A DNA stretch of 46,696 nucleotides from Mycobacteriales bacterium (lineage in GTDB: Bacteria; Actinomycetota; Actinomycetes; BP-191), in the NCBI GenBank assembly GCA_035714365.1, contig DASTMB010000060.1, positions 1-46,696 on the forward strand. The letters are read 5' to 3'. Position numbers and translations under genes: made by a program. Within the stretch, counting starts at the first letter, position 1; the number at the start of each line of letters is the position of its first letter. Positions 17,274-27,046 of this stretch are shown here, piece by piece. A model generated the notes under the pieces. It was not told the DNA's origin. It was given only the letters and a program-made list of their open reading frames with translations, and searched no databases.

Positions 17274-18157
17274 GGCGCCCTCAGGAACTCCGCGATGGCG
17301 GGCAGCACGACCTCCGGCGCCTCCTCGTGCGGGAAGTGGCCGACGCCCGGGACGGTGAGCATGGTGGCGGACTCGCCGAGGTCGCGGGCGACGGCCTCGC
17401 CGACGGCGAGCGGCGTCGGCGGGTCGTCGGTGCCCCACACGACGAGGCTGCGCTCGACGGTGACCTTGGGCAGGCCGATGGCCGGCGCCTCCTGGCTGAG
17501 CATCGCGCGGACGGCGCGGGCCAGCCGGGGCCGGACGGCGGCGCGGTAGTAGCCGAGCATCGCGGTGTACCGCTCGGGCGGCGCGTACGCGGCGGCGTAG
17601 TGGTCGAGCAGCTCCGGCGCGCGGTCGGCCTTCCAGCAGGTCGCGAACGCCTGCCGCACGATGCGGTCGCCGGTGAGGCGGAACGCCAGCTCCGGCACGA
17701 CCGGCAGCGCGGCGACGCCCATGTACCAGGCGCGCACCGGGTCGATCTCGCGGTACGGCCCGGACTCGACGACGAGGCGGCGGACCAGGTCGGGGCGCGC
17801 GCCGGCGAGCGCGAGGCCGAGCGAGCCGCCCCAGTCGTGGCCGACGACGTCGACCGGGCCGTCGACCTCGTGCAGCACCAGCGCGGCCAGCTCGGCGACC
17901 AGCGTCGGGATGTCGTACGGCTCCCGCGCCTCGCTCTGCCCCAGCCCCTTGAGGTCCGGCGCGAGGACGACCCGGTCCTTGCCCAGGTCGGCCATCAGCG
18001 CGCCCCACGTCGCCGACGTCTCGGGCACGCCGTGCAGCAGCAGGACCGGCGTCGTGCGCCGCTTGCGCGCCGGCCGGGCGGAGCGCACGTGGAAGCGGAC
18101 GCCGTCGACGGCGACCATCCGGGAGGTGGTGCCGGGGATCTCCGGGGCAAGCGTCAC
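17270..18157 (-). CDS. Alpha/beta hydrolase (haloalkane dehalogenase/epoxide hydrolase-like)
   Basis: This 295-aa alpha/beta hydrolase carries the oxyanion HG dipeptide in LLLHGVPETSATWG and the nucleophile elbow VVGHDWGGSLGLA. The nucleophile is aspartate (HDWGG), as in haloalkane dehalogenases and epoxide hydrolases, not serine. A conserved acid lies in WGTDDPPTP and the catalytic histidine in GVGHFPHEEAP. The GTG start overlaps the glnE stop (GTGA). The natural substrate cannot be deduced. Confidence 0.88.
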   Translation of the reverse strand: MTLAPEIPGTTSRMVAVDGVRFHVRSARPARKRRTTPVLLLHGVPETSATWGALMADLGKDRVVLAPDLKGLGQSEAREPYDIPTLVAELAALVLHEVDGPVDVVGHDWGGSLGLALAGARPDLVRRLVVESGPYREIDPVRAWYMGVAALPVVPELAFRLTGDRIVRQAFATCWKADRAPELLDHYAAAYAPPERYTAMLGYYRAAVRPRLARAVRAMLSQEAPAIGLPKVTVERSLVVWGTDDPPTPLAVGEAVARDLGESATMLTVPGVGHFPHEEAPEVVLPAIAEFLRAP

Positions 18158-21156
18158 GCGTAGAACACCCTCTCGACGGTGGCGCGCGCCCGGCGGGTCG
18201 CCTTGCGGTAGGAATCGACGAACTCGGCGCGGCTCCCGGCAGGGTAGCCGACCGCGCGGGCGACGCCGTTCAGCGTCCGCGCGTCGTCCGGCAGCACGTC
18301 CGACGGGCGGCCGCGGACGAGCGTCAGGGCGTTGCGCGCGCGGGTCGCGGCGCACCAGCCGGCCCGCAGCGTCGCCGCGTCCTCGACCGTCACCAGCCCG
18401 GCCGCGGCGGCCGCGTCGAGGGCGTCGAGCGTCGACGTCGTCCGCAGCCCGGGGACGGCGTGCGCGTGCCGGAGCTGGAGGAGCTGGACGGTCCATTCGA
18501 CGTCGGCTAGGCCGCCCGGGCCGAGCTTGGTGTGCCGGGTGCGGTCGACGCCGCGCGGGAGGCGTTCGGCCTCGACCCGGGCCTTGATGCGGCGCACCTC
18601 GCGGACCCGGTCGTCGCCGAACGACTCGGGCCAGCGCACCGGCGCGACCAGCTCGGCGAAGCGCGCGCCGAGATCCGCGTCGCCGGCGACGAAGCGCGCG
18701 CGCAGCAGCGCCTGCGTCTCCCACACGGCGGCGCGGCGCTCGTAGTAGCGGGCGTAGCCGGACAGCGACAGCGACAGCGGCCCCTGCTTCCCCTCGGGGC
18801 GGAGGTCCGCGTCGACGAGCAACGGCGGGTCGGGCGCGGGCAGCGCGAGCAGGCGGCGCAGCTCCTCGGCGACGACCTTGGCGGCGGCCGCGGCGTCGGA
18901 CTCGGCGGCGCCCGGCAGCGGCTCGTGCACGAACAGCACGTCGGCGTCGGAGCCGTACCCCTGCTCCTGCCCCCCGAGCCGGCCCATGCCGATCACGGCC
19001 AGCCGGCACGGCAGCCCGTCGCCCGCGGCGCGCACCGCTGCCTCGAACGCCGCCGCCAGCGTGGCCTCCGCGACCGCGGTGAGGCCGCGGCTCACGGCGT
19101 CGACGTCCGCGACGCCGAGCAGGTCGGCGCAGGCGATGCGCAGCAGCTCGTGGCGGCGCCGGGCCCGGATCGCGGTGGCGGCCGCGGTGGCGTCGCGCTG
19201 GCGCGCCACGACCGCGACCAGCTCGTTGCGCAACGCCGCCGCCGGCCGCGGCACCAGCTCGGCGTCGCGGTCGACCAGCGCCACCGCCTCGGGCGCGCGG
19301 GTCAGCAGGTCGGTGACGTACCGGCTGGCCGAGAGGACCCGCGCCAGCCGCTCGGCGCCGCGTTCGGAGTCGCGCAGCAGCGCGAGGAACCACGGCGACT
19401 GCCCGAGCGACTCGGTGACCGTGCGGAACGCCAGCAGCCCGGCGTCCGGGTCGTGCGCGTCGGCGAACCACGGCAGCATCACCGGCAGCATCGTGCGCAG
19501 GACGAGCGCGCTGCGGGACAGGCCGGCCGTGAGCGCCTCGAGGTGGCGCAGCGCGCCCGCCGTGTCGTCGAAGCCGAGCGCGTCGAGCCGCTCCCGCGCC
19601 GCCTCCGGCGTCAGCCGCAACGCGTCCGGCGCCAGCCGCGCGACCGTCGACAGCAGCGGCCGGTAGAACAGCTTCTCGTGCAGGCGGCGCACCTCGACCG
19701 CGTGCCGCGCCTGCGCGGCGCGCAGCTCCGCGACCGGCTCGCGGGCGTACCCCAGCGACCGCGCCAGCCAGGCCAGCCCCGCGTCGTCGGCGGGCAGCGT
19801 GTGCGTGCGGCGGAGGCGCTGGAGCTGGAGCCGGTGCTCGACCTTGCGCAGGAACCGGTACGCCTCCCCCAGCGACGCGGCGTCGTCCTCCGCGACGTAG
19901 CCGCCGGCGGCGAGGCGGTCCAGGGCCTCCAGCGTGCCGCGCACCCGCAACGTCTCGTCCGCGCGGCCGTGCACGAGCTGGAGGAGCTGGACGGAGAACT
20001 CCACGTCGCGCAGCCCGCCCGGGGCGAGCTTGAGCTGGCGGCCGGCCTCGGCCACCGGCACGCTCCCCTCGACGCGCCGCTTCATCGCGCGAATGTCTTC
20101 CACGAAGTCCGGCCGCTCACCCGCGGACCACACCAGTGGCGTCACCACGCCGAGGTAGGCAGCGCCGAGCCCCAGGTCGCCGGCGACCGGCCGCGCCTTG
20201 AGCAGCGCCTGGAACTCCCAGGTCTTCGCCCACCGCCGGTAGTACGCCTCGTGGCTGGCCAGCGTCCGCACCAGCGGCCCGGCCTTCCCCTCCGGCCGCA
20301 ACGCCGCGTCGACCGGCCAGAGAGCCCCCTCGCTCGTGGTCGTGCCGCACGCGCGGATCAGGCCGTTGGCGAGCAGCGTCGCGGTCCGCAGCGCCTCGCC
20401 CTCGTCCGCGCCGGCGGCCGGCTCCGCGACGAACACCACGTCGACGTCGCTGACGTAGTTGAGCTCGCGGCCGCCGCACTTGCCCATGCCGACCACGGCG
20501 AGCCGGCACGGCGCCGCGCCGTCCGGCAACCCCGCCCGGGCGATCGCGAGACCGGTGTCCAGCGCCGCCGCGGCGAGGTCGGCGAGCTCCGCCGCGACCT
20601 CCTCGACGCCGAGCCCGCCGGCCAGGTCGCGCGCGGCCAGGTCGAGCAGCAGCGACCGGTACGCCGCCCGCAGCGCGTCCAGCACCTCCTCGTCCGCGCC
20701 CGCCGCGACCGGGTCCGCGGCGGCCGGGTCGGCGCCGACGGCGCGGAGCAGCCGGTCGCGCAGGCCGAGCGGCGTCGGCCGGGTCGTCCCGAACGTCCGC
20801 TCCCCCAGCGCCGGCCACTCGCGCGGGTGGCGGGCCAGGTGGTCGCCGAGCGCGGTGGAGCAGGCCAGGACGGCGATCAGCCGCTGCCGCAACGCCGCGT
20901 CGGAGCGCAGCGCGGCGCGCAGCACGGCCGGCTTCGCGGTGACTTCGGCGAGGCGGGCGAGTGCGGTGAGCGCGAGGTCGGGGTTGGCGCTGGCGCCGAG
21001 CGCGCCGACGACGATGCCGGCCCCGGCGTCGACGGGGCCGCCGTCCCACAGCCGCAGCGGGCCGTCCGGGCCGAGCAGCCGGGCCGCGCGCGCCACGTCG
21101 CCGAAGCCGAGCCGCGCGAGAGCCGCGTCCCCCTCGAACGCCGCCCGCGCACGCAC
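18154..21156 (-). CDS. glnE: Bifunctional glutamine synthetase adenylyltransferase/deadenylase GlnE
   Basis: This enzyme adds or removes AMP on the regulatory tyrosine of glutamine synthetase according to nitrogen status. The 1000-aa length is standard. The two nucleotidyltransferase domains each show the signature G-G-x-E-x-x-Y-x-S-D-x-D: MGKCGGRELNYVSDVDVVF near residue 222 (deadenylase half) and MGRLGGQEQGYGSDADVLF near 724 (adenylyltransferase half). The target tyrosine is present in GlnA (Tyr402) of this window. TAGCGT lies 7 nt before the GTG at 21156, supporting this start. Confidence 0.96.
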   Translation of the reverse strand: MRARAAFEGDAALARLGFGDVARAARLLGPDGPLRLWDGGPVDAGAGIVVGALGASANPDLALTALARLAEVTAKPAVLRAALRSDAALRQRLIAVLACSTALGDHLARHPREWPALGERTFGTTRPTPLGLRDRLLRAVGADPAAADPVAAGADEEVLDALRAAYRSLLLDLAARDLAGGLGVEEVAAELADLAAAALDTGLAIARAGLPDGAAPCRLAVVGMGKCGGRELNYVSDVDVVFVAEPAAGADEGEALRTATLLANGLIRACGTTTSEGALWPVDAALRPEGKAGPLVRTLASHEAYYRRWAKTWEFQALLKARPVAGDLGLGAAYLGVVTPLVWSAGERPDFVEDIRAMKRRVEGSVPVAEAGRQLKLAPGGLRDVEFSVQLLQLVHGRADETLRVRGTLEALDRLAAGGYVAEDDAASLGEAYRFLRKVEHRLQLQRLRRTHTLPADDAGLAWLARSLGYAREPVAELRAAQARHAVEVRRLHEKLFYRPLLSTVARLAPDALRLTPEAARERLDALGFDDTAGALRHLEALTAGLSRSALVLRTMLPVMLPWFADAHDPDAGLLAFRTVTESLGQSPWFLALLRDSERGAERLARVLSASRYVTDLLTRAPEAVALVDRDAELVPRPAAALRNELVAVVARQRDATAAATAIRARRRHELLRIACADLLGVADVDAVSRGLTAVAEATLAAAFEAAVRAAGDGLPCRLAVIGMGRLGGQEQGYGSDADVLFVHEPLPGAAESDAAAAAKVVAEELRRLLALPAPDPPLLVDADLRPEGKQGPLSLSLSGYARYYERRAAVWETQALLRARFVAGDADLGARFAELVAPVRWPESFGDDRVREVRRIKARVEAERLPRGVDRTRHTKLGPGGLADVEWTVQLLQLRHAHAVPGLRTTSTLDALDAAAAAGLVTVEDAATLRAGWCAATRARNALTLVRGRPSDVLPDDARTLNGVARAVGYPAGSRAEFVDSYRKATRRARATVERVFYA

Positions 21157-21163
21157 GGCGCCG

Positions 21164-21169
21164 ACGCTA
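21164..21169 (-). promoter_or_regulatory. -10 box for leaderless glnE transcript
   Basis: On the minus strand TAGCGT is followed by 7 nt and then the GTG start of glnE at 21156. No Shine-Dalgarno is visible. The geometry matches the other leaderless candidates in the window. Confidence 0.45.
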
Positions 21170-21197
21170 CTGCGCGGCGCGCCCCGCCGTACCCTGT

Positions 21198-24053
21198 CTA
21201 CCGGCGGGTGACGAACGCCCGGGCGTACTGAGTTCGGGTGCGGCGGCGCAGCGCTACGCCGCAGACGGCGGTCATCGCCAGGCCGGCGCCGTACACCGCC
21301 GCCGCGCCCGGCGCGCGGGTGTCGGCCCGGTCGAGCCCGGTCATCGCCAGCTCGTCGGCGGTGGCGCCGTCGTCACCGGGTCCCGTGTCGTTGTCGGCGG
21401 CGGCGAGCTGGAACTGCTCCTGCTCCTGGTCCGCCATGCCGGCCTGCGGGTTCATCTGCGACTGCGACTGCACCTGCGTCTGCGGCTGGGAGATCGGCTG
21501 CACCGGCGGCGCGGGGACGATGGGCGGGTTCGGCTGCGGGAGCGGCTGCGGGTTCTCCGGCACCGCCCCGGCCGGCGCACCGGGCCCGCGCCCGTCGATG
21601 GGCCGCTGGTCCGGGCGTCCGCAGTTGACGGTCGTGATCGCCCGGGCGACCTGGATGCCGCGCAGCCCCGCGTCTAGCTCGTTGATGTACGAGCCCGGGT
21701 CCACGCCCGCGCAGGAGAACGTCACGCGGAACGTCTGCTTGGTCGCGCGCTTCGCGTCGATGTCGAACGCCGTCCGGGTCACCGCGCGCAGCGTCTCGGT
21801 GCGGCGGGCGTAGAGGCTGATCGTCTGCCGGTCGGACAGCGACGCGAGCAGGTTGACCAGCGTCTTGTCGAGGCCGTAGTTCTGGCCGCAGACGAGCGGC
21901 GTGCCGGGGTTCAGGTCGATGTGGCCGTCGCCGTTGCAGTCGACCCCCGCCGCCGGCGCGAGCGCGCCGGTGCCCTTGGCGACCTTGGCCAGGTCCTCGT
22001 GGGCGGCGGTGACGCCCTGGGAGAGGCCGATCTGCTTGATGCCCTTGTTCTTGAGGACGGCGATGACGTCCTGCGGGACGTTGTGGCCGTTGCGGATGTT
22101 CGTGCTGAACTTCTCGTCGGTGGCGTGGATGACGACGCGGATGACGTCCTTGCTGTCGTCGAACCCGGCCTGCTGCTTCGGCGGCACGCTGTAGCCGAGC
22201 AGCCCGGCCGGCAGGCCGAGCCGGGACATGCCCGCACCGGTCGCGAGCTGGTACAGCGACTCGAGCTGCGCCTCGTAGCCGGAGCCGCCGTTGCCGTCGA
22301 CGGTGTCCAGCGCCCGGAACAGGGTGCCGTCGATCGGGCCGATCCGGCGCAGCAGCTCGTAGAGCGGGACCGGCTTCGACTCGTCGATCTCCTTCGTGAG
22401 CGGGTTGTCGACCGGCGGCTGGTCGTTCTCCGGCTGCACGTTGATCTTGCCGACGCCCATGCGCACGTCGACGCCCGAACGGTTCAGCGCCCGCGCGACG
22501 TCGGCGAGGTTCATCTTCAGGTCGTCGATGAGCGGCGCCATCGAGCCGGAGTTGTCGATGAGGAGGAAGACCTCGAGCGGCGTCGGCGACGGCGGCAGCG
22601 TCAGCGTGTAGTCGATCGTCCTGGTGCCGTTGAGCGGCAGCTCGATCGTCAGCCCGTTGGGCAGGATCCGGCCGCGCGGCGCGGGTGGCTTGACCAGGTC
22701 GGCCGGCGGCGCGAGCAGCCGCTTGCGGTCGATGCTGGCGCCCGCGAACCGCAGCACCGCGCGCTTGGTGCGGGCGAAGAACGTGGAGACGCCCTCGACC
22801 GTCGACGACAGCGCCGGGTCGCCGTCCATCGGGTACGCCGGCGTGATCGGCTGCCAGCCGAAGGTCTTCTTCAGCAGCGTGCTCGCGGGCCCGTCGTGGC
22901 TGTCGTAGTCGAGGAAGTCCTGCGGCCGGATCCGCCACACCGTGGGGAAGCCGTACCGCTCCGAGTCGGTGGCGACGGCGATCTGGCGGTCGGCGAGCTG
23001 GGCGATCGACCGGACGCCGGAGAACGACACCGCGCTGTCGATCCACTTGCCGTCCTGGCGGCGCATCATGTGGCCGTTGCTGCCGAACGCGAGCACGTCG
23101 ATCTTGTTGCCGGCGCCGAGGCGCAGCACGTCGACCGCGGTGAAGTCGAAGCCGCCCTGGGTGAGGCCGCCCGGCTCGGTGTAGGAGGCGCCGCCGTTCG
23201 TGGAGACGCGGAGTCGCCCGTTGGTCACGGCCCAGATGACCTGGCCGCTCGCGTTGTTGTCGTCGATCGCGTAGTAGCGGATCGCCGAGACGCCGTTGAG
23301 GTCGGTGGGGCTGGTGCGGTTGCTCCAGTTCGTGCCGCCGTCGGTGGAGCCCCAGAGCAGCCCGAGGCTGCGGCCGGTGCCGCCCCCGGTGCCCGGCGGG
23401 CAGGGCAGCGGCGCGGGCGGGCAGCTGCCCGTCGTGCTCTCCTCGCGGGCCTGCGCGAACGACAGGTAGACGACGTTCGGGTTACGCGTGGAGGCGCGGA
23501 GCACGAGCGGCTTGCCGATGGGCGGGAGGCCGTTGTCGCCGAGCCGCCAGGACCCGCGGCGGCCGTCGGCGCTGAGCAGCACGTGCGGGCGGCCGACGGC
23601 GGGGCTGGTGTCGAGCTCCTCGGCCGTGGCGATGAACCGGCCGGCACTCGTGATCGCCACCTGGCGGATCGTGGTGGTGGCGCCGGACAGCGGGGGCGAG
23701 ACGTCGGTCGTCACGGCGTCCAGCCGCAGCCCCTCGTCCCAGGTGCAGCCGCCGTCGCGGGAGACCTCGATGGACTTGCCGTTGGTGACGGCGACGAGCT
23801 TCGGGTTCTTGGGCGACACGGCGTAGGACAGGACGTCCTGCGGCGCCGCGCCGATGTTCGCCAGCGGGCTGAACACCGGTGCGTTGAGCACCTGCCAGTT
23901 GCCGGCACCCTTCCGCACCGCCCCACCGGTGCCACACGGGGCGGTGGGGATGTCCTCGGCATGCCCCGCCCCGACCGGGACGGTGACGGCTATCGCCGCC
24001 ACCGCCGCGGCCGTGCGGAGCAACGTGCTGCGGGTCAGGGAGCTACGGGACAT
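21198..24053 (-). CDS. Sortase-anchored-type VWA surface protein with exo-alpha-sialidase-like repeats
   Basis: This 951-aa secreted protein has a signal peptide (residues 1-32, ending GHAED). A beta-propeller-like region with BNR/Asp-box-type turns (SRDGGCTWDEG, STDGGTNWSN, STNGGASYTEP) covers about 45-350. A von Willebrand A domain starts near residue 490, with the metal-binding DNSGS of VFLLIDNSGSMAP (MIDAS) intact. A proline/glutamine-rich stalk follows. The C-terminus is a sorting signal: LAMTG, a hydrophobic helix and RRRTR, i.e. the LAxTG form used by class E sortases. No sortase gene is in the window. The ligand is unknown. Confidence 0.85.
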   Translation of the reverse strand: MSRSSLTRSTLLRTAAAVAAIAVTVPVGAGHAEDIPTAPCGTGGAVRKGAGNWQVLNAPVFSPLANIGAAPQDVLSYAVSPKNPKLVAVTNGKSIEVSRDGGCTWDEGLRLDAVTTDVSPPLSGATTTIRQVAITSAGRFIATAEELDTSPAVGRPHVLLSADGRRGSWRLGDNGLPPIGKPLVLRASTRNPNVVYLSFAQAREESTTGSCPPAPLPCPPGTGGGTGRSLGLLWGSTDGGTNWSNRTSPTDLNGVSAIRYYAIDDNNASGQVIWAVTNGRLRVSTNGGASYTEPGGLTQGGFDFTAVDVLRLGAGNKIDVLAFGSNGHMMRRQDGKWIDSAVSFSGVRSIAQLADRQIAVATDSERYGFPTVWRIRPQDFLDYDSHDGPASTLLKKTFGWQPITPAYPMDGDPALSSTVEGVSTFFARTKRAVLRFAGASIDRKRLLAPPADLVKPPAPRGRILPNGLTIELPLNGTRTIDYTLTLPPSPTPLEVFLLIDNSGSMAPLIDDLKMNLADVARALNRSGVDVRMGVGKINVQPENDQPPVDNPLTKEIDESKPVPLYELLRRIGPIDGTLFRALDTVDGNGGSGYEAQLESLYQLATGAGMSRLGLPAGLLGYSVPPKQQAGFDDSKDVIRVVIHATDEKFSTNIRNGHNVPQDVIAVLKNKGIKQIGLSQGVTAAHEDLAKVAKGTGALAPAAGVDCNGDGHIDLNPGTPLVCGQNYGLDKTLVNLLASLSDRQTISLYARRTETLRAVTRTAFDIDAKRATKQTFRVTFSCAGVDPGSYINELDAGLRGIQVARAITTVNCGRPDQRPIDGRGPGAPAGAVPENPQPLPQPNPPIVPAPPVQPISQPQTQVQSQSQMNPQAGMADQEQEQFQLAAADNDTGPGDDGATADELAMTGLDRADTRAPGAAAVYGAGLAMTAVCGVALRRRTRTQYARAFVTRR

Positions 24054-24087
24054 CAGGGCGGGGGCAACCCTTCCGTTGACAGTGGGA

Positions 24088-26229
24088 CTAGCTCGTGCGG
24101 GCCGGCGCCTTCGTGGTGCGGCGGGTCCGCGTGCCGTTCGAGCGCGCGGGCGCCTTGCCGGTCGGGCTGAACTTCTCCCCCGCCATCTCGGCCTCGATCG
24201 GCGCGAGCACCTCGAGCAACGCCTCACCCTCGAGGGTTTCTTCCTGGTCCAGCCGGCTCGCGAGCGAGTCGAGCGTGGTGCGGTGCCGCGAGAGCATCGC
24301 CGTCGCCTCGGCCTGCGCCTCGGCGAGCAGGCGGCGGATCTCCTCGTCGACCTCGCGCTGGGTGTCCACCGAGATGTCGGCCAGCGGGATGTCACCACCG
24401 AGGAAGCCGTCGCTCGCCTTCGCCATGAGGCGGACCGGCCCGAGGGTCGGGCTCATGCCGTACCGGGCGACGATGTCGCGGGCGAGGTCGGTCGCCTGCT
24501 CGATGTCCTGCTCGCCGCCGGTCGAGCCCTCGCCGAAGACGAGGTTCTCGGCCGCGATGCCGCCCATGAGGGTGACGAGCTTGCCGCGGAGCTGCGTGCG
24601 GGACAGCAGCGTCGCCTCGTCGTCGGCCTGGATGCGGGTCGTCGCGACGGCCCGGCCGCGGGCGAGGATCGAGACGCGCTCGACCTCCTGCGCGCGCCCG
24701 GCCGCGGCGGCCACGATGACGTGACCGGCCTCGTGGAACGCCGTGCGCTGGCGCTCCTCCACCGACAGGACCCGGCCACGGCGCTTGGGACCGTTGAGGA
24801 CGCGCTCGATGGCGTCGTCGAAGTCCTTCATCGTGACCTCGGTCCGCAGCTCGCGGATGGTGAGCAGCGTCGCCTCGTTGACGACGTTCGCCAGGTCGGC
24901 GCCGGTGAAGCCCGGCGTCTTCTCGGCGATGAGCTCGAGGTTGACCTCCGGCGACAGCGGCTTGCCGCGGCCGTGGATCTTGAGGATGTGGACGCGGCCC
25001 TCGAGCTCCGGGCGCTCGATCGTGATGTGCCGGTCGAACCGGCCCGGACGCATGAGGGCGGGGTCGAGGATGTCGGGGCGGTTGGTGGCGCCCATGACGA
25101 CGATGCCGGCCGAGACCTCGAAGCCGTCCATCTCGACGAGGAGCTGGTTCAGCGTCTGCTCGCGCTCGTCGGAGCCACCGCCGCCGCCGCCGGAGCCACG
25201 CTTGCGGCCGGCCGCGTCGAGCTCGTCGATGAAGACGATGGCCGGGGCCGCCGCGCGGACGCGGGCGAACAGGTCACGGACACGGGCGGCACCGACGCCG
25301 ACCAGCGACTCGACGAACTCGGCACCCGCGACGGAGAAGAACGGCACGCCCGCCTCGCCGGCGACGGCCTTCGCGAGCAGCGTCTTGCCGGTACCGGGAG
25401 GGCCGAACAGCAGCACGCCCTTGGGCGGGGCCGCACCCAGCGCCTCGTACTTGGCGGGGTTCATCAGGTAGTCGCGGACCTCGCGGAGCTCGGCCACGGC
25501 CTCCTCGGCGCCACCGACGTCGTCGAAGCCGATGTAGGACTTGCCCTTCTTGGCCTCGCCCTTGCCGATCTTGCCGAACGTCATGACCTCGCCGATGGCG
25601 CCGCCGCCCTGCTTGCCCAGCGAGAACAGCAGCGCGAACAGGTTGGCCAGGATCATCAGCGGCAGCAGGAACGTCGCGACGGTCTTGACGACCTGCTTCG
25701 TCGACTGCTTGTCCACCGTGTAGTTGGCGTTCGACGCGCGGAGCTGCGTGACCAGGGAGGTCCACGCCTGGCCGTTCGACGGCAGCGAGAAGTGGAAGTC
25801 GCCGTGCTTGAACTTGTCCGTGGCGGGCGAGCCGGACGGCAGCTGCGGGTCGACGACGAAGGTGCCGGTCACGCGACCGGTCTTCGGGTCCACCGGGTCC
25901 TTGTAGACGCTGTAGCTGGCGACGACCTCGCTGTCGGCGTCCTTCAGCACGGCGTTGGTGATGCGGCCCTGCTCGGCGAGGGCGGTGACCTCGTTGAGCT
26001 GGAGGCGCGGGCCCTTGGTGTCGCTGTTGTAGAAGACGTACGTGAGGCAGAACCCGAACGCGACGAGCAGCACGATCAGCGACGAGACGAGCCCGTAGGC
26101 CATCCCGCGGCTGCCGCCCTTGCGCTTGGACGCGCGCTCGCGGCGCTTCTGGCGGATGTAGGACTTCGTCAGGTCCTGGACCCTGCGGACTCGTGCCTTG
26201 AAGTCCAGGTCCGGGGTTTCCTCAGCCAT
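24088..26229 (-). CDS. ftsH: FtsH-family ATP-dependent zinc metalloprotease
   Basis: This 713-aa membrane-anchored AAA+ protease degrades misfolded membrane and some regulatory proteins. Transmembrane helices lie at about 44-67 and 178-198 with an extracytoplasmic domain between them. Walker A GPPGTGKT is near residue 276, Walker B is IVFIDELDA, and the arginine-finger region is MRPGRFDR. The zinc site HEAGH is near 499 and the third ligand aspartate is in EQDIEQATDLAR. The 44-residue basic N-terminal extension and the C-terminal basic tail (TRTRRTTKAPARTS) are unusual. GAGGAGA precedes the ATG. A frameshifted copy of its N-terminal region lies just upstream. It may not be the cell's only FtsH. 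Confidence 0.93.
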   Translation of the reverse strand: MAEETPDLDFKARVRRVQDLTKSYIRQKRRERASKRKGGSRGMAYGLVSSLIVLLVAFGFCLTYVFYNSDTKGPRLQLNEVTALAEQGRITNAVLKDADSEVVASYSVYKDPVDPKTGRVTGTFVVDPQLPSGSPATDKFKHGDFHFSLPSNGQAWTSLVTQLRASNANYTVDKQSTKQVVKTVATFLLPLMILANLFALLFSLGKQGGGAIGEVMTFGKIGKGEAKKGKSYIGFDDVGGAEEAVAELREVRDYLMNPAKYEALGAAPPKGVLLFGPPGTGKTLLAKAVAGEAGVPFFSVAGAEFVESLVGVGAARVRDLFARVRAAAPAIVFIDELDAAGRKRGSGGGGGGSDEREQTLNQLLVEMDGFEVSAGIVVMGATNRPDILDPALMRPGRFDRHITIERPELEGRVHILKIHGRGKPLSPEVNLELIAEKTPGFTGADLANVVNEATLLTIRELRTEVTMKDFDDAIERVLNGPKRRGRVLSVEERQRTAFHEAGHVIVAAAAGRAQEVERVSILARGRAVATTRIQADDEATLLSRTQLRGKLVTLMGGIAAENLVFGEGSTGGEQDIEQATDLARDIVARYGMSPTLGPVRLMAKASDGFLGGDIPLADISVDTQREVDEEIRRLLAEAQAEATAMLSRHRTTLDSLASRLDQEETLEGEALLEVLAPIEAEMAGEKFSPTGKAPARSNGTRTRRTTKAPARTS

Positions 26230-26347
26230 CGTTCTCCTCGAGTACGGACAGGTTGCCACCGGGCAACAGCGACGCGCCGCCGCGTGGGCGGCGGTCGCTC
26301 GTGTGGCCGAGGGCGCAGGGGTGCTCTCAGTCAAGAGCCGTACCGAC

Positions 26348-26371
26348 GGTGTCCGGTTCGGTCCGGTTCAG
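26348..26371. repeat. Short tandem repeat upstream of ftsH
   Basis: TCCGGTTCGG is followed directly by TCCGGTTCAG (two 10-bp units, one mismatch), and GGTTCGGTCA recurs about 20 bp further on. It lies in the 203-bp gap upstream of ftsH (26230-26432), which otherwise shows no gene. It could be an operator for ftsH expression; no regulator is known. Confidence 0.3.
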
Positions 26372-26432
26372 GACTTTTGAGGTTCGGTCACTGTAACCCG
26401 GCGAGGGCTCCAGGTGACAGACCCTCTTTCGG

Positions 26433-27046
26433 TCAGGTCAGGGTGCTGTTCGACGCGACGGCGCCGCCTCCTGCACCGCGAGGAGACGGGCGCAGCACCA
26501 GCACGAGCACCAGCGCGAGCAGGTCGACGGCGATCAGCGCCGGCAGCAGCGTCGTCGCGACGACCCGCACGGCCCGCTTCACCGGCTGCTTGTCGACGGA
26601 GTAGGTGGCACCCGACCCGCGGAGCTGCGTCGTCAGGACGAGCCACGCCTGGCCGTTCGACGGCAGCGCGAAGTGGAAGTCGCCGTGCCGGAACTTGTCG
26701 GTGGCCGGCGAGCCCCCGGGCAGGGACGGGTCGGGGACGAACGTGCCGGTCACCCGGCCGGTCCTCGGTCCACGGGGTCCTTGTAGAAGCTGTAGCCGGC
26801 GACGACCTCGTCGTCGACCTCCTTGAGCTCCGCGCGCGTGATCCGGCCCTGCTCGGCCAGCGCGTAGACCTCGTTCAGGCTCAGCCGGGGACCGGCCACG
26901 CCGCTCGGCCGGAAGGCGTACGAGAGGCAGAGCACGAACGCGACGACCAGCAGGGCCAGCAGCGCGACGAGGACGGGGACCGGGCCGCGGCCGGCGCGAC
27001 GCGTCCCCTGCGCCACGGGTGGCGGGACCAGCACGTGCTCGCTCAT
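26433..27046 (-). pseudogene. Frameshifted partial duplicate of the FtsH N-terminal (membrane/extracytoplasmic) region
   Basis: Starting at the ATG at 27046, the reading MSEHVLVPPPVAQGTRRAG enters a transmembrane helix and GPRLSLNEVYALAEQGRITRAELKEVDDEVVAGYSFYKDPVD. This parallels GPRLQLNEVTALAEQGRITNAVLKDADSEVVASYSVYKDPVD in the downstream FtsH. The frame then shifts near 26764-26770, where one base is missing relative to ftsH. TGRVTGTFVPDPSLPGGSPATDKF and a second membrane helix continue in another frame to a stop at 26433. The AAA and protease modules are absent. As read, translation ends after ~99 residues. Its ATG overlaps the upstream gene's stop (ATGA). Confidence 0.8.

Noticed and set aside
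26230-26432. Small protein gene on the plus strand in the gap upstream of ftsH
   Set aside because: The short open frames there have no ribosome-binding site or coding bias; the gap is better explained as promoter DNA with short repeats.
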